DNA from: Stutzerimonas stutzeri
GTDB lineage: Bacteria > Pseudomonadota > Gammaproteobacteria > Pseudomonadales > Pseudomonadaceae
Assembly (NCBI RefSeq): GCF_024448895.1
Contig: NZ_JAMOIC010000001.1
Coordinates: forward strand, 434,001 to 498,000
DNA: 64,000 bases
Direction of reading: 5' to 3'
Shown here: one piece after another, positions 33,064-43,867 of the stretch
Layout: the number at the start of each line of letters is the position of its first letter
Position numbering within the stretch: position 1 is the first letter of the stretch
Position numbers and translations under genes: made by a program
The notes under the pieces: generated by a model
Databases searched by the model: none
Told to the model about the DNA's origin: nothing
The model's input: the letters and a program-made list of their open reading frames with translations, nothing else

Positions 33064-34896
33064 ATGCCATTCACCCGCTCTCGGCGCACCTTCGTCAAAA
33101 GCCTGGCCGCTGGAGGCACCATTGCCGGCCTCGGGCTGTGGCGCCAACCCGTCTGGGCGCTGACCAGCCCAGGCCAGCCCACGGTACTCAGCGGCGATCG
33201 ATTCGACCTGACCATCGACTCGCTGTCGGTCGATTTCACCGGCAAACGCCGCACCGCAATGGCGATCAACGGAAGCATCCCGGGCCCTCTGCTGCGCTGG
33301 CGGGAGGGTGACACCGTAACCCTGCGGGTGCATAACCGACTGCCCCAGGACACCTCTATCCACTGGCACGGCATTCTGCTGCCGGCCAACATGGACGGCG
33401 TGCCCGGTTTCAGCTTTGCCGGCATCGCGCCGGACGGCATGTACGAATACCGATTCCCCGTGAAGCAGAGCGGCACCTACTGGTATCACAGCCATTCGGG
33501 CTTCCAGGAGCAGCTGGGTGTGTACGGGCCGCTGGTGATCGATCCGCTCGAACCCGAGCCGTTCGCCTACGAACGCGACTACGTGGTGATGCTTACCGAC
33601 TGGACTGATGAAAGTCCGATGCGCGTCCTCGACAAGCTGAAGAAACAGTCCGACTACTACAACCGCGGGCGCCGCACGCTCGGCGACTTCATCAACGATG
33701 TCGCAGATCAGGGCTGGCGCGAGACGGTGGGCAATCGCTGGGCCTGGGCAAAAATGAACATGACGCCCACTGATCTCGCCGACGTCAGCGGCGAAACCTA
33801 TACCTTCCTGCTCAACGGCCAGGCACCGAACGGAAACTGGACAGGCCTGTTCGAACCGGGCGAGCGGGTGCGCCTGCGGTTGATCAACGGCTCGGCCATG
33901 ACCTACTTCGACTTCCGCATTCCGGGGCTGAAGCTCACCGTGGTCGCGGTGGACGGCCAGAACGTCGAGCCGGTCGAGGTGGACGAAATGCGCCTGGCAG
34001 TGGCGGAAACAATCGATGTCATCGTCGCGCCGGACGGCAGCCGGGACGCTTACACCCTTTTCGCACAATCCATGGATCGCAGCGGTTATGCGCGCGGGAC
34101 GCTGGCGTTACGCAATGGCCTGAGCGCGCCGGTGCCCAATCCCGATCCACGGCCAGAGCTGAGCATGGACGACATGGGCCACGGCGATCATGGCGCGCAT
34201 AGTGGCCACGATGAGCAACCGCAGCCGGCAGGACACAGCGGTGATCACGGCGCAACAACCCATGGACAGATGGGTCATGGGAGCAGCGACGCTGGGCACG
34301 GCGATCATGGCCAGATGAATCATCAAGACATGGCGCATTCGCCCACGAAGAAAGATCCAGCGCCTACTGCGATGCAGTCCCACCCCGAAAGCGAAGACGG
34401 CAATCCGCTGGTGGACATGCAGACGATGATGCCGGCGCCCAAGCTGGACGACCCGGGTATCGGCCTGCGCGACAACGGCCGTCGTGTGCTGACCTACGCT
34501 GATCTGCGCAGCACCTTTCCCGACCCGGACGGCCGCGAGCCGACACGCACCATCGAGCTGCACCTGACGGGCCACATGGAACGCTTCGCCTGGTCCTTCG
34601 ACGGCATTCCGTTCAAGGATGCCGATCCGATCCGGCTCAAATACGGCGAGCGGGTGCGCTTCGTGCTCGTCAACGACACCATGATGCATCACCCGATCCA
34701 CCTGCACGGGCTGTGGAGCGATCTGGAGGACGAACAGGGCAACTTCATGGTGCGCAAACACACCATCGACATGCCGCCAGGCTCCCGACGCAGCTACCGC
34801 GTCACGGCCGACGCTCTTGGCCGTTGGGCCTACCACTGCCACATGCTGATGCACATGGACCTCGGGATGTTCCGCGAAGTCCGCGTCGAGCAATGA
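33064..34896 (+). CDS. copA: CopA, periplasmic multicopper oxidase
   Basis: A 610-residue multicopper oxidase exported by the Tat pathway (SRRTFVKSLA twin-arginine signal, residues 6-15). It oxidises Cu(I) to the less toxic Cu(II) in the periplasm. Copper ligands are visible: H100-W-H102, H142-S-H144, H543-P-I-H546-L-H548 and H591-C592-H593 with H597 and axial Met 598. Residues 368-425 form a Met/His-rich insert (GHGDHG, GQMGHG repeats) likely to bind extra copper. The ATG at 33064 has AGGA 5 bases upstream. Confidence 0.96.
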   Translation: MPFTRSRRTFVKSLAAGGTIAGLGLWRQPVWALTSPGQPTVLSGDRFDLTIDSLSVDFTGKRRTAMAINGSIPGPLLRWREGDTVTLRVHNRLPQDTSIHWHGILLPANMDGVPGFSFAGIAPDGMYEYRFPVKQSGTYWYHSHSGFQEQLGVYGPLVIDPLEPEPFAYERDYVVMLTDWTDESPMRVLDKLKKQSDYYNRGRRTLGDFINDVADQGWRETVGNRWAWAKMNMTPTDLADVSGETYTFLLNGQAPNGNWTGLFEPGERVRLRLINGSAMTYFDFRIPGLKLTVVAVDGQNVEPVEVDEMRLAVAETIDVIVAPDGSRDAYTLFAQSMDRSGYARGTLALRNGLSAPVPNPDPRPELSMDDMGHGDHGAHSGHDEQPQPAGHSGDHGATTHGQMGHGSSDAGHGDHGQMNHQDMAHSPTKKDPAPTAMQSHPESEDGNPLVDMQTMMPAPKLDDPGIGLRDNGRRVLTYADLRSTFPDPDGREPTRTIELHLTGHMERFAWSFDGIPFKDADPIRLKYGERVRFVLVNDTMMHHPIHLHGLWSDLEDEQGNFMVRKHTIDMPPGSRRSYRVTADALGRWAYHCHMLMHMDLGMFREVRVEQ

Positions 34897-34907
34897 CGGA
34901 GAAAATT

Positions 34908-35237
34908 ATGAGCATTTCCAATCGCAACGCCCTGCTCGCTCTCGGCCTGATTGCCGCCCTGCCCTTTGGCGGCGCTCAAGCGCAAGGCGAGCACGGCAAT
35001 CACCATTCGCACAGCTCCGCCGCGACAAAGCAGGCGCCTGAGACCGACGCTCCAGTGGCGCAACCCGGAGCAACGATGAAACGCGACGGCATGAATCATG
35101 AGGGCATGAATCACGACAAGATGATGCAGATGCACGAGCAGCACATGGGCTCAGGACAGATGGGCCACGGCGACATGGGGCAAGGGCAGCATCAGCCTGA
35201 TGGAACCAGCAGCAAGAGCCCAAAGCATGACCATTAA
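34908..35237 (+). CDS. Small periplasmic Met/His-rich protein between copA and copB
   Basis: A 109-residue protein with a signal peptide (about residues 1-24, ending FGGAQA) and a mature part dominated by His and Met ([20 protein letters not shown]), clearly suited to binding Cu(I)/Cu(II). No folded domain was recognised. GGAG lies 6 bases before the ATG at 34908. An earlier ATG at 34893 overlaps the copA stop. The end overlaps the copB start by 11 bases. Likely a periplasmic copper sponge, by composition and context. Confidence 0.82.
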   Translation: MSISNRNALLALGLIAALPFGGAQAQGEHGNHHSHSSAATKQAPETDAPVAQPGATMKRDGMNHEGMNHDKMMQMHEQHMGSGQMGHGDMGQGQHQPDGTSSKSPKHDH

Positions 35238-36174
35238 GCTGCCGCTGATCAGCGCGCTCTGTCTGGCTGCTGCCACCAGCCACGCGCAAGAAGCCGAGGA
35301 TCACTCGGGTCATGGTGGTCATTCGCCAAATGCCCCGGCGCATACATCGCCGAGCCACGGTACCGCCCAGCCCCACCACGGCCAGATGGATCACGGCGCG
35401 ATGGACCATTCGGAACATTCAATGCCGCATCCGCCAAAAACGGGAATCCCACCAAGCCAGCAAACGCGCAGCCCGATCCCGACGCTCAACCCAGCAGACA
35501 TAGCGGCAGCCTTTCCGGATATTCCCGATCATGGCATGCACCAAGGGGGTACCCATTTCATGTTTGTCGCCGACGAGCTGGAATGGCAGGACGCCGATGA
35601 CGGCAGCACGCTGGCCTGGGATCTGAGCGGTTGGGCGGGCGGTGATATCGACCGTCTAGCCTTTCGCTCAGAAGGCGAGCGAACGAACGGTCATACCGAA
35701 GAAGCCGAATTGCAGCTGCTCTGGAGCCATGCCATCGGCCCATGGTGGGAAACGGTTGCCGGTGTGCGCCAGGACTTCAAACCCGGCTCGCCACAAACCT
35801 GGGCCGCTTTCGGCGTGCAGGGTATGCCGCTATACGGACTGGAAACCGAAGCGACGGCTTTCGTTGGCGAGGGTGGCCAGACTGCGTTGCGCATCGAGGC
35901 TGAGTACGATCTGTTGCTGACGCAGCGCTGGGTGTTGCAGCCCACCGCCGAAGTTAACCTGCATGGGCGCAACGACGAGCGGCGAGGCATCGGTTCGGGT
36001 TTGAGCGACGCAGGCGTTGGTCTGCGCCTACGCTACGAGATCAGCCGTCAGTTCGCGCCCTATGTGGGCGTGAGCTGGCACCGCGCCTATGGCAACACCG
36101 CTGATATGCGGCGCGCCGAGGCCGAAGACACCAGTGAAGCTCGCCTGGTGGCGGGTATCCGATTCTGGTTCTGA
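35227..36174 (+). CDS. copB: CopB, outer-membrane copper resistance protein
   Basis: A 315-residue protein with a signal peptide (residues 1-19, ending TSHA). It has a His/Met-rich N-terminal region (residues ~22-75, [24 protein letters not shown]) and a C-terminal ~200-residue beta-barrel of the CopB family ([36 protein letters not shown]), ending in the aromatic pattern [11 protein letters not shown] expected for outer-membrane barrels. The ATG at 35227 overlaps the preceding gene. Confidence 0.95.
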   Translation: MTIKLPLISALCLAAATSHAQEAEDHSGHGGHSPNAPAHTSPSHGTAQPHHGQMDHGAMDHSEHSMPHPPKTGIPPSQQTRSPIPTLNPADIAAAFPDIPDHGMHQGGTHFMFVADELEWQDADDGSTLAWDLSGWAGGDIDRLAFRSEGERTNGHTEEAELQLLWSHAIGPWWETVAGVRQDFKPGSPQTWAAFGVQGMPLYGLETEATAFVGEGGQTALRIEAEYDLLLTQRWVLQPTAEVNLHGRNDERRGIGSGLSDAGVGLRLRYEISRQFAPYVGVSWHRAYGNTADMRRAEAEDTSEARLVAGIRFWF

Positions 36175-36186
36175 GGCTGAACAACC

Positions 36187-36858
36187 ATGTTCAAAACGTT
36201 AACGACACTGCTGCTGGCTGCACTTGTGCTGATGCTGATTGGTGCCGGCGTGGTGTATTTCGGGATCGTCAATGTGGCTGCCGATACGCCTCATAGCGCG
36301 CCGATCCGGGCGCTACTGGAAACGGCACGCGAACGCTCAATCGCCGTTCGCGCCAAGGGTATCGAAGTGCCGGACCTGAGCGATCCGGAACTGATCAGAT
36401 CAGGCGCGGGCAACTACGATGCGATGTGCGCGATTTGCCACCTAGCGCCGGGCGTCGAGTCAACTGAGCTAAGCAAAAGCCTTAACCCTGCCCCGCCGGA
36501 CCTCACGGCCGAACACCGCAAGCGCGACGCCGCGCATGATTTCTGGATTGTTAAACACGGCATCAAAGCCACCGGCATGCCCGCGTGGGGCCAAAGCATG
36601 GAAGATCACTACATATGGGGACTGATCGCCCTGCTGGAGCAGCTGCCAGCGCTGACGGCCATGGACTATCAAGCCTTGGTCGCGACGAGCGGCGGCCACC
36701 AGCACGGCGGTGGCGAGACTCACATGGCTACTGAGAACCCAGTGCGTACAGACGCTCAGCACCACGAAGGCGGGCGCCCGGCTGAGGAGCATCATCCGGC
36801 CCAGCCCGCGCCGACCAATTTGCACCGTCATGCTGACGGCACCAATCACCCTCATTGA
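36187..36858 (+). CDS. Membrane-anchored cytochrome c with His-rich tail
   Basis: A 223-residue protein. An N-terminal helix (residues ~5-28) serves as anchor or signal. The single haem c site is CAICH, and the distal Met ligand is probably in GMPAWG. Residues ~165-223 are a His-rich tail (GGHQHGGGETHM, HRHADGTNHPH), unusual for a cytochrome but fitting for copper binding. It follows copB by 12 bases. It may relay electrons to or from the copper oxidase, which is inference from position. Confidence 0.88.
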   Translation: MFKTLTTLLLAALVLMLIGAGVVYFGIVNVAADTPHSAPIRALLETARERSIAVRAKGIEVPDLSDPELIRSGAGNYDAMCAICHLAPGVESTELSKSLNPAPPDLTAEHRKRDAAHDFWIVKHGIKATGMPAWGQSMEDHYIWGLIALLEQLPALTAMDYQALVATSGGHQHGGGETHMATENPVRTDAQHHEGGRPAEEHHPAQPAPTNLHRHADGTNHPH

Positions 36859-36903
36859 CGATCGCCACTGCGGCTTCTTTACAGACGCAGCGGTGGCTGT
36901 CGG

Positions 36904-39486
36904 TCAGCTTTGCGGGGTTTGCGCTGTCTCGGCTGAAACGTCCCCGACAAGTGCCGGCTTGCGATAAGCGTCGCGCCAGTTCTGATACTGCTGGTCCTGC
37001 CAGACCCGCAGATGCAACCGCGCCATTCCATCCGGATCGTTCAACAATCGCCAGCGCGCCGCTTCTGCAGCGCCGTCCGGACCTGCATCGAGGATCTGCT
37101 GCATGCGTTGCTCGCGCAACACCTCGGCGCCGTGAACGACCTTGGCGTGACGTGCCCGCGCCATGCCGCACACCAGCGCGTTGTAGATCGGATCCACGGT
37201 CGCCGCGATGAAGCCATCGTGCAAGGCGTTGGCCTGATTCTCGCGCGTGTAACGATCGGTCGAAGACAGCTCCTGGGGCGGGTTGAATTCTTCCGGAATC
37301 AGGAACAGCTTGCGCCGGAACGCGGCGAGGCCGAGTCCCGTACGGCTGGTGATCACCGATACGGGTGCGGCCAGCATCAGCGAGACCACGATTGGTGCCA
37401 GCCACCAGAGAAACGACGGATCGAGCCAGGCCACCAGACCCGTCCAGAGAGCACCGAGCAACATTTGCGGACCGTGACGACGCAGGGCCTCGCCCCAAGG
37501 CGTCGCATTGTCGGCGCGCTGAGGCGAATTCCACTGCACAGACCAGCCGAGAAACGCAGCCGTAACGAAGACTGTGTGAAACAGCATGCGCACCGGCGCT
37601 GCCAGCATCGAGAACAGTGTCTCCAGCAGCATCGAGAGCACCAGCCTCAGGCGCCCCCCGTACTCATGGGCACCCTGGATGCAGATCAGCAGCACGCTGA
37701 GCAGCTTGGGCAGGAACAGCAGCGTCAAGGTCGCCGAGAACAGCGCAATGGCTTCTTGCGGATGCCACTGCGGCCATAGCGGATACAGCTGATTGGGCTG
37801 CAGGAAGTATTCCGGCACCATCAGCGTATGAATGGCCAGCAGCCCGGTGGACAATGCAAGGAACGTGAACCACAACGGTGCCGACAGATAGGACATCACG
37901 CCGGTCAGGAATACGAAGCGGTGCACGGTGTGCATGCCCTTGACCAGAAACAGCCGGAAGTTCATCAGGTTGCCGTGGCACCAGCGGCGGTCCCGCTTGA
38001 GTTCGTCGAGCAGGTTCGGCGGTAATTCTTCGTAGCTGCCCGGCAGGTCATAGGCGATCCACACACCCCAGCCTGCACGGCGCATCAGTGCGGCTTCTAC
38101 GAAGTCGTGAGAAAGGATGTCACCGGCGAAGGAGCCTTTACCTGGCAAGGGTGCCAAGGCGCAGTGCACGATGAAAGGTTGGACCCGGATGATCGCGTTG
38201 TGGCCCCAGTAATGGGATTCGCCCAGCTGCCAGAAGTTGAGTCCGGCGGTGAAGAGCGGACCATAGACGCGTGTCGCGAACTGCTGCATGCGTGCATACA
38301 GGGTGTCCATTCCGGACGCCTTGGGCGCCGTCTGGATGATGCCCGCACCGGGGTTGGCTTCCATCAGCCGCACCAGACTGGTCAGGCATTCGCCACTCAT
38401 CACGCTGTCTGCGTCGAGCACCACCATGTAGCGGTAGCTGCTGCCCCAGCGACGGCAGAAGTCGTCGATGTTGCCGCTCTTGCGCTTAACGCGACGACGG
38501 CGGCGACGGTAGAAGATATGGCCGAAGCCGTCGACTTCCCTGCACACCTCCAGCCAGGCTTTTTGCTCCGCGACACAGGTATCAGGATCATTGCTGTCGC
38601 TGAGCACGAAGATGTCGAAGTGCTCCATCTGCCCGGTTGCCTTGAGCGACTCGAAAGTCGCACGCAGACCGGCAAATACGCGAGGAACGTCTTCGTTGGC
38701 GATGGGCATCACCAGCGCCGTCCGCGCCTCGCGTGGGATAGGCCCGTCATCCAGGGTGCTGGCGGAAATGTTGTAGTGATCGTGACCCTTGAGCAGCTGG
38801 AAGAACCCCATGAGCGCGGTCCAGAAACCCACGGAAACCCAGCAGAACAGCAGCGCAAACAACATAAGAATGCTGGTTTGTACTACGTAGGGAAGAATCT
38901 GGCGCGCCGACTCCATCAGCGGCTGCTGGAGCACCTCCTGCAGATCGATGAGCGCCCACCCCTGATAGGGCAATACAGATTTCATGTGCCAAGTGGCAAT
39001 GACCGTCTGCACCAGCATCAGCACCAGCAAGGTCGTCCGGCGGAAGGCTGCCACCTGGCGCCAGCCGGATCGATCCACAACCGGCGGCGGCAGCTCGACG
39101 GTGCGGTTTTTTTTGCGCAGAAAGCGCCACCAGCTCAACCGCAGCACGTTGGTGTGCCAGGGCTCCGGCACCATGCGGGTACGCACGATTGGCGGAGTCG
39201 AGTTGATGCAGACACGGTCCTGATGATCACGAACGAGTGCCTTCGCCCGCTCCAGGGTTTCACCCCAGCCAAGCTGTAGACGCGCGGCAACTGAACCCAG
39301 CAGATCACCTCCGCTCGGTTCGGCATCGCTGCTACCCGACACGCTGCGGCCTAACGCCCGATGCACATCTTCAAGCCCACCGTCGCCCTGTGCCACTCGC
39401 TGACTCAGGGCTTGGCGCTGCTCGTCATCGAGCGGCAGCTGGCTGATGTAGCGACCAGTAATCGAAGGTTCCACAGAATTACTCAT
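36904..39486 (-). CDS. opgH: OpgH, glucans biosynthesis glucosyltransferase
   Basis: An 860-residue inner-membrane family 2 glycosyltransferase that makes the beta-1,2-glucan backbone of osmoregulated periplasmic glucans. Eight or so membrane helices surround a cytoplasmic catalytic domain with [10 protein letters not shown] (DxD), [23 protein letters not shown] and the RxxRW motif in RDRRWCHGN. The ATG at 39486 gives a normal N-terminus ([14 protein letters not shown]). It overlaps the opgG stop by 8 bases, so the two are translationally coupled. It is convergent with the cytochrome gene. Confidence 0.96.
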   Translation of the reverse strand: MSNSVEPSITGRYISQLPLDDEQRQALSQRVAQGDGGLEDVHRALGRSVSGSSDAEPSGGDLLGSVAARLQLGWGETLERAKALVRDHQDRVCINSTPPIVRTRMVPEPWHTNVLRLSWWRFLRKKNRTVELPPPVVDRSGWRQVAAFRRTTLLVLMLVQTVIATWHMKSVLPYQGWALIDLQEVLQQPLMESARQILPYVVQTSILMLFALLFCWVSVGFWTALMGFFQLLKGHDHYNISASTLDDGPIPREARTALVMPIANEDVPRVFAGLRATFESLKATGQMEHFDIFVLSDSNDPDTCVAEQKAWLEVCREVDGFGHIFYRRRRRRVKRKSGNIDDFCRRWGSSYRYMVVLDADSVMSGECLTSLVRLMEANPGAGIIQTAPKASGMDTLYARMQQFATRVYGPLFTAGLNFWQLGESHYWGHNAIIRVQPFIVHCALAPLPGKGSFAGDILSHDFVEAALMRRAGWGVWIAYDLPGSYEELPPNLLDELKRDRRWCHGNLMNFRLFLVKGMHTVHRFVFLTGVMSYLSAPLWFTFLALSTGLLAIHTLMVPEYFLQPNQLYPLWPQWHPQEAIALFSATLTLLFLPKLLSVLLICIQGAHEYGGRLRLVLSMLLETLFSMLAAPVRMLFHTVFVTAAFLGWSVQWNSPQRADNATPWGEALRRHGPQMLLGALWTGLVAWLDPSFLWWLAPIVVSLMLAAPVSVITSRTGLGLAAFRRKLFLIPEEFNPPQELSSTDRYTRENQANALHDGFIAATVDPIYNALVCGMARARHAKVVHGAEVLREQRMQQILDAGPDGAAEAARWRLLNDPDGMARLHLRVWQDQQYQNWRDAYRKPALVGDVSAETAQTPQS

Positions 39487-41050
39487 TGGTTGGAATCTGA
39501 TAGCTCCAGGTTTCGGAAAGCGTCTTCTCGCCCTCCACCAACGCTGCCCGCAGTTCCACCGCGCGCTTCGCATCGCGCACTTTTAAACGCAAGGTCAGAC
39601 GCCAACCCTTGGTCACCGGGTTGTACCGCAAGTTGTTCTCAACCAGCTCGGCGTTGTCGTCGATGCTCACGCGCGTGCTCACTGGCGCATCGGCCGGCAG
39701 CTCGGCCAAGTTAGGCCCAACGAAATCGACGATCAGCGCCGTGCTGCCATCAGGCTGGCGAATCAAATTGGATTGCTTGACGTCACCGGTAGAGAGTCGG
39801 GTCTGGGTGACCCACGCGAGCTTGGGATCATGCAGCGCCGGCTCGTCCATGGTGAAGTGCAGCCGATACTCGAAGTCCAGCGGCTCGCCTGGCTCCGGAC
39901 GCTCGTCAGGCACCCAGAAGGCAACGATGTTGTCGTTGGTTTCGTCGGGTGTGGGTATCTCGATCAGCTCCACCCTGCCCTTTCCCCAGTCGCCCTTGGG
40001 CTCGACCCAACCACTGGGGCGTAGCTCGTAGCGGTCGTCCAGGTCCTCGTAGCGGTCGAAATCGCGGGTGCGCTGGAGCAGACCGAAGCCGCGCGGATTC
40101 TCGACGCTGTAACTGCTGATCGCCAGTCGCTTGGGATTGTTCAGCGGCCGCCAGATCCACTCGTCCGTGCCGGTGTGAATCGCCAGCCCCTCGGAATCGT
40201 GCAACTGCGGACGGTAATTGAGCACATTGCTGGGCTGGTTGGCCCCGAACAGGTACATGCTGGTTAGCGCGCCAAGGCCGAGCTTCTCGATCGGCTCGCG
40301 CAGATAGACACGTGCTTTCACATCGACGGTGCTGTCCTTACCCGGAGTGACGACCATCCGGTACGCGCCGGTGGCGCGTGGCGAGTCGAGCAATGCATAG
40401 ATCACCAGATTGCGACGATCCGCCTGCGGACGTTCGACCCAGAATTCGCGGAAACGCGGAAACTCTTCGCCGCTCGGCAGCGCCGTATCGATCGCCAGAC
40501 CGCGTGCGGACAGGCCGTACACCTGATCCTTGCCGATGACCCGGAAGTAGCTGGCGCCCAGCAGCGTCATCAGCTCGTCCGCCTTGTCCGCCTTGTTTAG
40601 CGGATAGAGCACCTTGAAACCGGCAAAACCGAGGTCTTCCAGTGCGGCAGGCTCGATGTCCACGTTGCCGAAATCGAACATCTCCGGCTCGTAGCGAATC
40701 TTCTCCACGCCGCTGGCGGTGATCTCGTTGATCCTCACCGGCACGTTGAAGTGCATACCCTGATGGTAGAACTGCAGCTCGAACGGCGTCGGCTGGTCTT
40801 TCCACAGGGCCTTATCGCCGCGGAAGCGCAGCTGCTGATAATCGGCGAATGCCATGTTGCGAAAAACCGGCGGCAGATTGCTCTGCGGAGCCGCGTAGCT
40901 TTCCCCCGCCAGTTTCTCGGCCTTGGCCGCCACATCATCGAGGCTGAATGCCCAGCCTTGGCTGGCAAACATCCCCAAGCACAGACTCAACGTCATTCCC
41001 AGTGCCCGACTTTTGCGAGCGCCTGTTTCGAAATGAAAGGTACGTGACAC
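39479..41050 (-). CDS. opgG: OpgG, periplasmic glucan biosynthesis protein
   Basis: A 523-residue periplasmic protein with a long signal peptide (about residues 1-34, [16 protein letters not shown]). The OpgG/OpgD family body includes [23 protein letters not shown]-like strands, [18 protein letters not shown] and [20 protein letters not shown]. It acts with OpgH in branching and release of the glucan. The start is the GTG at 41050, behind AGGAGG at 4 bases spacing. The 233 bases upstream (41051-41283) hold no gene and probably carry the promoter. Confidence 0.95.
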   Translation of the reverse strand: MSRTFHFETGARKSRALGMTLSLCLGMFASQGWAFSLDDVAAKAEKLAGESYAAPQSNLPPVFRNMAFADYQQLRFRGDKALWKDQPTPFELQFYHQGMHFNVPVRINEITASGVEKIRYEPEMFDFGNVDIEPAALEDLGFAGFKVLYPLNKADKADELMTLLGASYFRVIGKDQVYGLSARGLAIDTALPSGEEFPRFREFWVERPQADRRNLVIYALLDSPRATGAYRMVVTPGKDSTVDVKARVYLREPIEKLGLGALTSMYLFGANQPSNVLNYRPQLHDSEGLAIHTGTDEWIWRPLNNPKRLAISSYSVENPRGFGLLQRTRDFDRYEDLDDRYELRPSGWVEPKGDWGKGRVELIEIPTPDETNDNIVAFWVPDERPEPGEPLDFEYRLHFTMDEPALHDPKLAWVTQTRLSTGDVKQSNLIRQPDGSTALIVDFVGPNLAELPADAPVSTRVSIDDNAELVENNLRYNPVTKGWRLTLRLKVRDAKRAVELRAALVEGEKTLSETWSYQIPTNE

Positions 41051-41254
41051 ATCGCCTCCTGAGCTATCACGATTACCGCCGACCGCTCTGCGGCCCGGTT
41101 TGCCCTCGTTGGTCTATCCCAGGGGCAAATGATTCCCTGGGCAGACGAGCGAAGCGGCAAATCATCCCATGCGGCACTACGGCCGGATAGCGGGTGGGAG
41201 AAGTCTTTTTATGGACGAGGACTATCGATGCTGCGTTTCTTAAAGGCGGAGGCT

Positions 41255-41278
41255 TGCGGCTACCCTGCGGTAGCCGCA
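41255..41278 (-). terminator. Hairpin just after bglX
   Basis: A perfect 10-base stem (41255-41264 with 41269-41278) and a 4-base loop sit 5 bases after the bglX stop on the minus strand. No T-run follows, so it is at best a weak intrinsic terminator. It may instead protect the transcript end or let some read-through into opgGH. Confidence 0.5.
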
Positions 41279-41283
41279 CTGCA

Positions 41284-43575
41284 TCACAACAATGTGAATT
41301 GCGCGGGTTTGATCCGTTGCGAATCCAGCCCGATCTGCACTTCGAACGCGCCCGGCTCGGCAACGCGCTGAAGCTGCGCGTTGACGAACTCCAGATCGTC
41401 TTCATCGATCTGGAACGTAACCTCCCGAGCCTCGCCAGGCTTGAGAGAGACCTTGCGGAAGTCCTTGAGCTCCTTGACGGGGCGGATAACTGACGCCACT
41501 TCGTCGCGAATGTACAACTGCACTACCGTTGCGCCTTCCAACTGCCCGACATTTTTCAAGGTTACGCTTGCCTTGATCCCACCGTCGCGCGCCATTGTCG
41601 AACTGGACAGGCGCACATCTGAGATTTCGAAGTCGGTGTAGCTCAAGCCATAACCGAAGGGATACAGCGGACCATTGGGCTCTTCGAAGTAATGGGACGT
41701 GTAGTTGCCCGGCTTGCCCTCAATGTAGGGACGGCCAACCCGAAGATGGTTGTAATACGTCGGGATCTGCCCTACCGAACGCGGAAAGGAAATCGGCAGC
41801 TTGCCGGAGGGGTTGTAATCACCAAACAGCACATCAGCGATGGCGTGGCCGCCTTCGGTGCCCGTGAACCAGGTCTCCAGTACGGCCTCGGCATTGTTTT
41901 TCGCCCAGTTCAAGTCCAGCGGACGACCGTTCATGACGACCAGGACCAGCGGCTTTCCGGTCTTCTTCAAGGCCATCAGAAGCGCCTTCTGGCTGGCGGG
42001 GATCTGCAGCGAGGTGCGACTGGACGCCTCGTGGGACATACCACGGGACTCACCCACCGCCGCCACGACCACATCGGCCTTCTCGGCAATGGCAACGGCT
42101 TCGGCAATCATTTCCTCTGGCGAGCGCGGGTCCTGCACCACCTCGGGGTTGTCCCAGTTGAGGAAGTTCAGGTACTCGAACATGTGCTTGTCGTCAGTAA
42201 TGTTGGCGCCGGTGGCGTGCAGCAGCTTTGCCCTATCACCCAACGCCTCGAGCATGCCCTGGCGCAAGGTCACGGCCTGCTTGGCAACACCCGAGGCCGA
42301 CCAGCTCCCCATCATGTCAATGGGCGAATCGGCCAGCGGTCCGACGAGCGCGATGGTGCCGCCTTTTTTCAGCGGCAGCGCCTGATCGCGATTTTCAAGC
42401 AGCACGATCGACTGCCGGGCTACTTCTCGCGCTTCCTTTCGATGGAGGCGACTTTCCGCGTTGCGGTCAACAGGATCATCCTTGGCCTGGCCGATACGAC
42501 GGAATGGATCGTGGAACAGGCCCATGTCGTACTTGGCGCCCAGCACCTCGCGCACCGCCGTGTCGATTTCGCCGATCTCGACATCCCCAGATGCCACCAG
42601 CCCCGGCAGCTCCTGGCGATACAGCGTATCGGCCATGCTCATGTCGACTCCAGCCTTGATCGCGAGCAGCGCAGCCTCGCGTTCGTCACGCGCTACGCCA
42701 TGACGTATCAGTTCGCTGATCGCGCCATGGTCGCTGAGGGTGACGCCGTCGAAACCCCAGTCTCGCCGCAATAGATCCTTCAGCAGCCAGCGATTGGCGC
42801 TGGCTGGCACGCCGTTGATCGAGTTCAACGCCACCATCACACCGCCCGCCCCGGCATCGGTGGCAGCACGATAAGGCGGGAGGTAATCCTGGTGCATGCG
42901 CAGCGGGCTCATGTCCACCACGTTGTAGTCGCGCCCACCTTCCACAGCTCCATACAGCGCGAAGTGCTTGACGCTGGCCGTTACGCTATCGGCGGCCGCC
43001 GGCGATTTGCCCTGATAGGCCTGGACCATGGTGCGGGCGATCTCCGACACCAGGTACGGGTCCTCGCCGAAGCCCTCGGAGGTGCGACCCCAACGCGGGT
43101 CACGAGAGATATCGACCATGGGCGCAAATGTCATGTCCAGGCCGTCAGCACTGGCCTCGATAGCCGACACCCGTCCGCTGGTTGCAATGGCAGCAAGGTC
43201 CCAGGTGGAGGCCAGTCCGAGACTGATGGGAAAGATGGTGCGGTGGCCGTGTACCACGTCGTAGGCGAAGAACACCGGAATCTTCAGACGGCTGCGCAGC
43301 GCAGCTTCCTGCATCGGGCGGTTATCGGGGCGGGTCACGGTATTGAAGGTGCCGCCGATATGGCCTGCCTGCAGCTCGTCGAGCATGCGCTCACGCGGCA
43401 TGTCGCCACCGATGCTGATCAACCGCAACTGGCCGATCTTCTCTTCCAGCGTCATCTGTTCGATTAGGCTGGCTATGAAAGCCGGCTTGTCATCCAGTAA
43501 CGGCGACGGGGCTTCGGCGGCGATTGAGTGCAAGGACACACCGGCCATGAGACCGAGCAAATACAGCCTTTTCAT
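41284..43575 (-). CDS. bglX: BglX, periplasmic beta-glucosidase (GH3)
   Basis: A 763-residue glycoside hydrolase family 3 enzyme with a signal peptide (residues 1-20, ending HSIAA). The N-terminal barrel has GQLRLISIGGD, FAPMVDISRDPRWGRTSEGFGEDPYL, VKHFALYGAVEGGRDYN and the nucleophile Asp in GFDGVTLSDHGAISEL. A second alpha/beta domain (ADVVVAAVGESRGMSHEASSRT) and a C-terminal fibronectin III-like domain follow. It lies directly upstream of opgG on the same strand, suggesting turnover of the periplasmic glucans made by OpgGH. The 292 bases upstream (43576-43867) hold no gene I can see. Confidence 0.95.
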   Translation of the reverse strand: MKRLYLLGLMAGVSLHSIAAEAPSPLLDDKPAFIASLIEQMTLEEKIGQLRLISIGGDMPRERMLDELQAGHIGGTFNTVTRPDNRPMQEAALRSRLKIPVFFAYDVVHGHRTIFPISLGLASTWDLAAIATSGRVSAIEASADGLDMTFAPMVDISRDPRWGRTSEGFGEDPYLVSEIARTMVQAYQGKSPAAADSVTASVKHFALYGAVEGGRDYNVVDMSPLRMHQDYLPPYRAATDAGAGGVMVALNSINGVPASANRWLLKDLLRRDWGFDGVTLSDHGAISELIRHGVARDEREAALLAIKAGVDMSMADTLYRQELPGLVASGDVEIGEIDTAVREVLGAKYDMGLFHDPFRRIGQAKDDPVDRNAESRLHRKEAREVARQSIVLLENRDQALPLKKGGTIALVGPLADSPIDMMGSWSASGVAKQAVTLRQGMLEALGDRAKLLHATGANITDDKHMFEYLNFLNWDNPEVVQDPRSPEEMIAEAVAIAEKADVVVAAVGESRGMSHEASSRTSLQIPASQKALLMALKKTGKPLVLVVMNGRPLDLNWAKNNAEAVLETWFTGTEGGHAIADVLFGDYNPSGKLPISFPRSVGQIPTYYNHLRVGRPYIEGKPGNYTSHYFEEPNGPLYPFGYGLSYTDFEISDVRLSSSTMARDGGIKASVTLKNVGQLEGATVVQLYIRDEVASVIRPVKELKDFRKVSLKPGEAREVTFQIDEDDLEFVNAQLQRVAEPGAFEVQIGLDSQRIKPAQFTLL

Positions 43576-43867
43576 CGTTGGATATTCCTTGGCTTACGAG
43601 GCGACAGAAGCAGACCGCACGGACGCCGGAGTGACCGGCTGGGGAAGCTGGCGAGTATGTATATTTCGGTGCCTAACAACCAGCTGCGCAGCGTCTGAAT
43701 TCGCACGTCAGGCACCAGTCGTCAGAACCGCTGACGGGTCAGATGCGTGGCCGGCTAAGAAAGCAGCGGGACTGTCATGCGCTGGATCGGTTTCGCCCCC
43801 TGAGCTGGGGTACTTATGTCCGTATCGGCGCGGCCTATTTAGCGGGGCAGAACACGATGAGCCCCGA

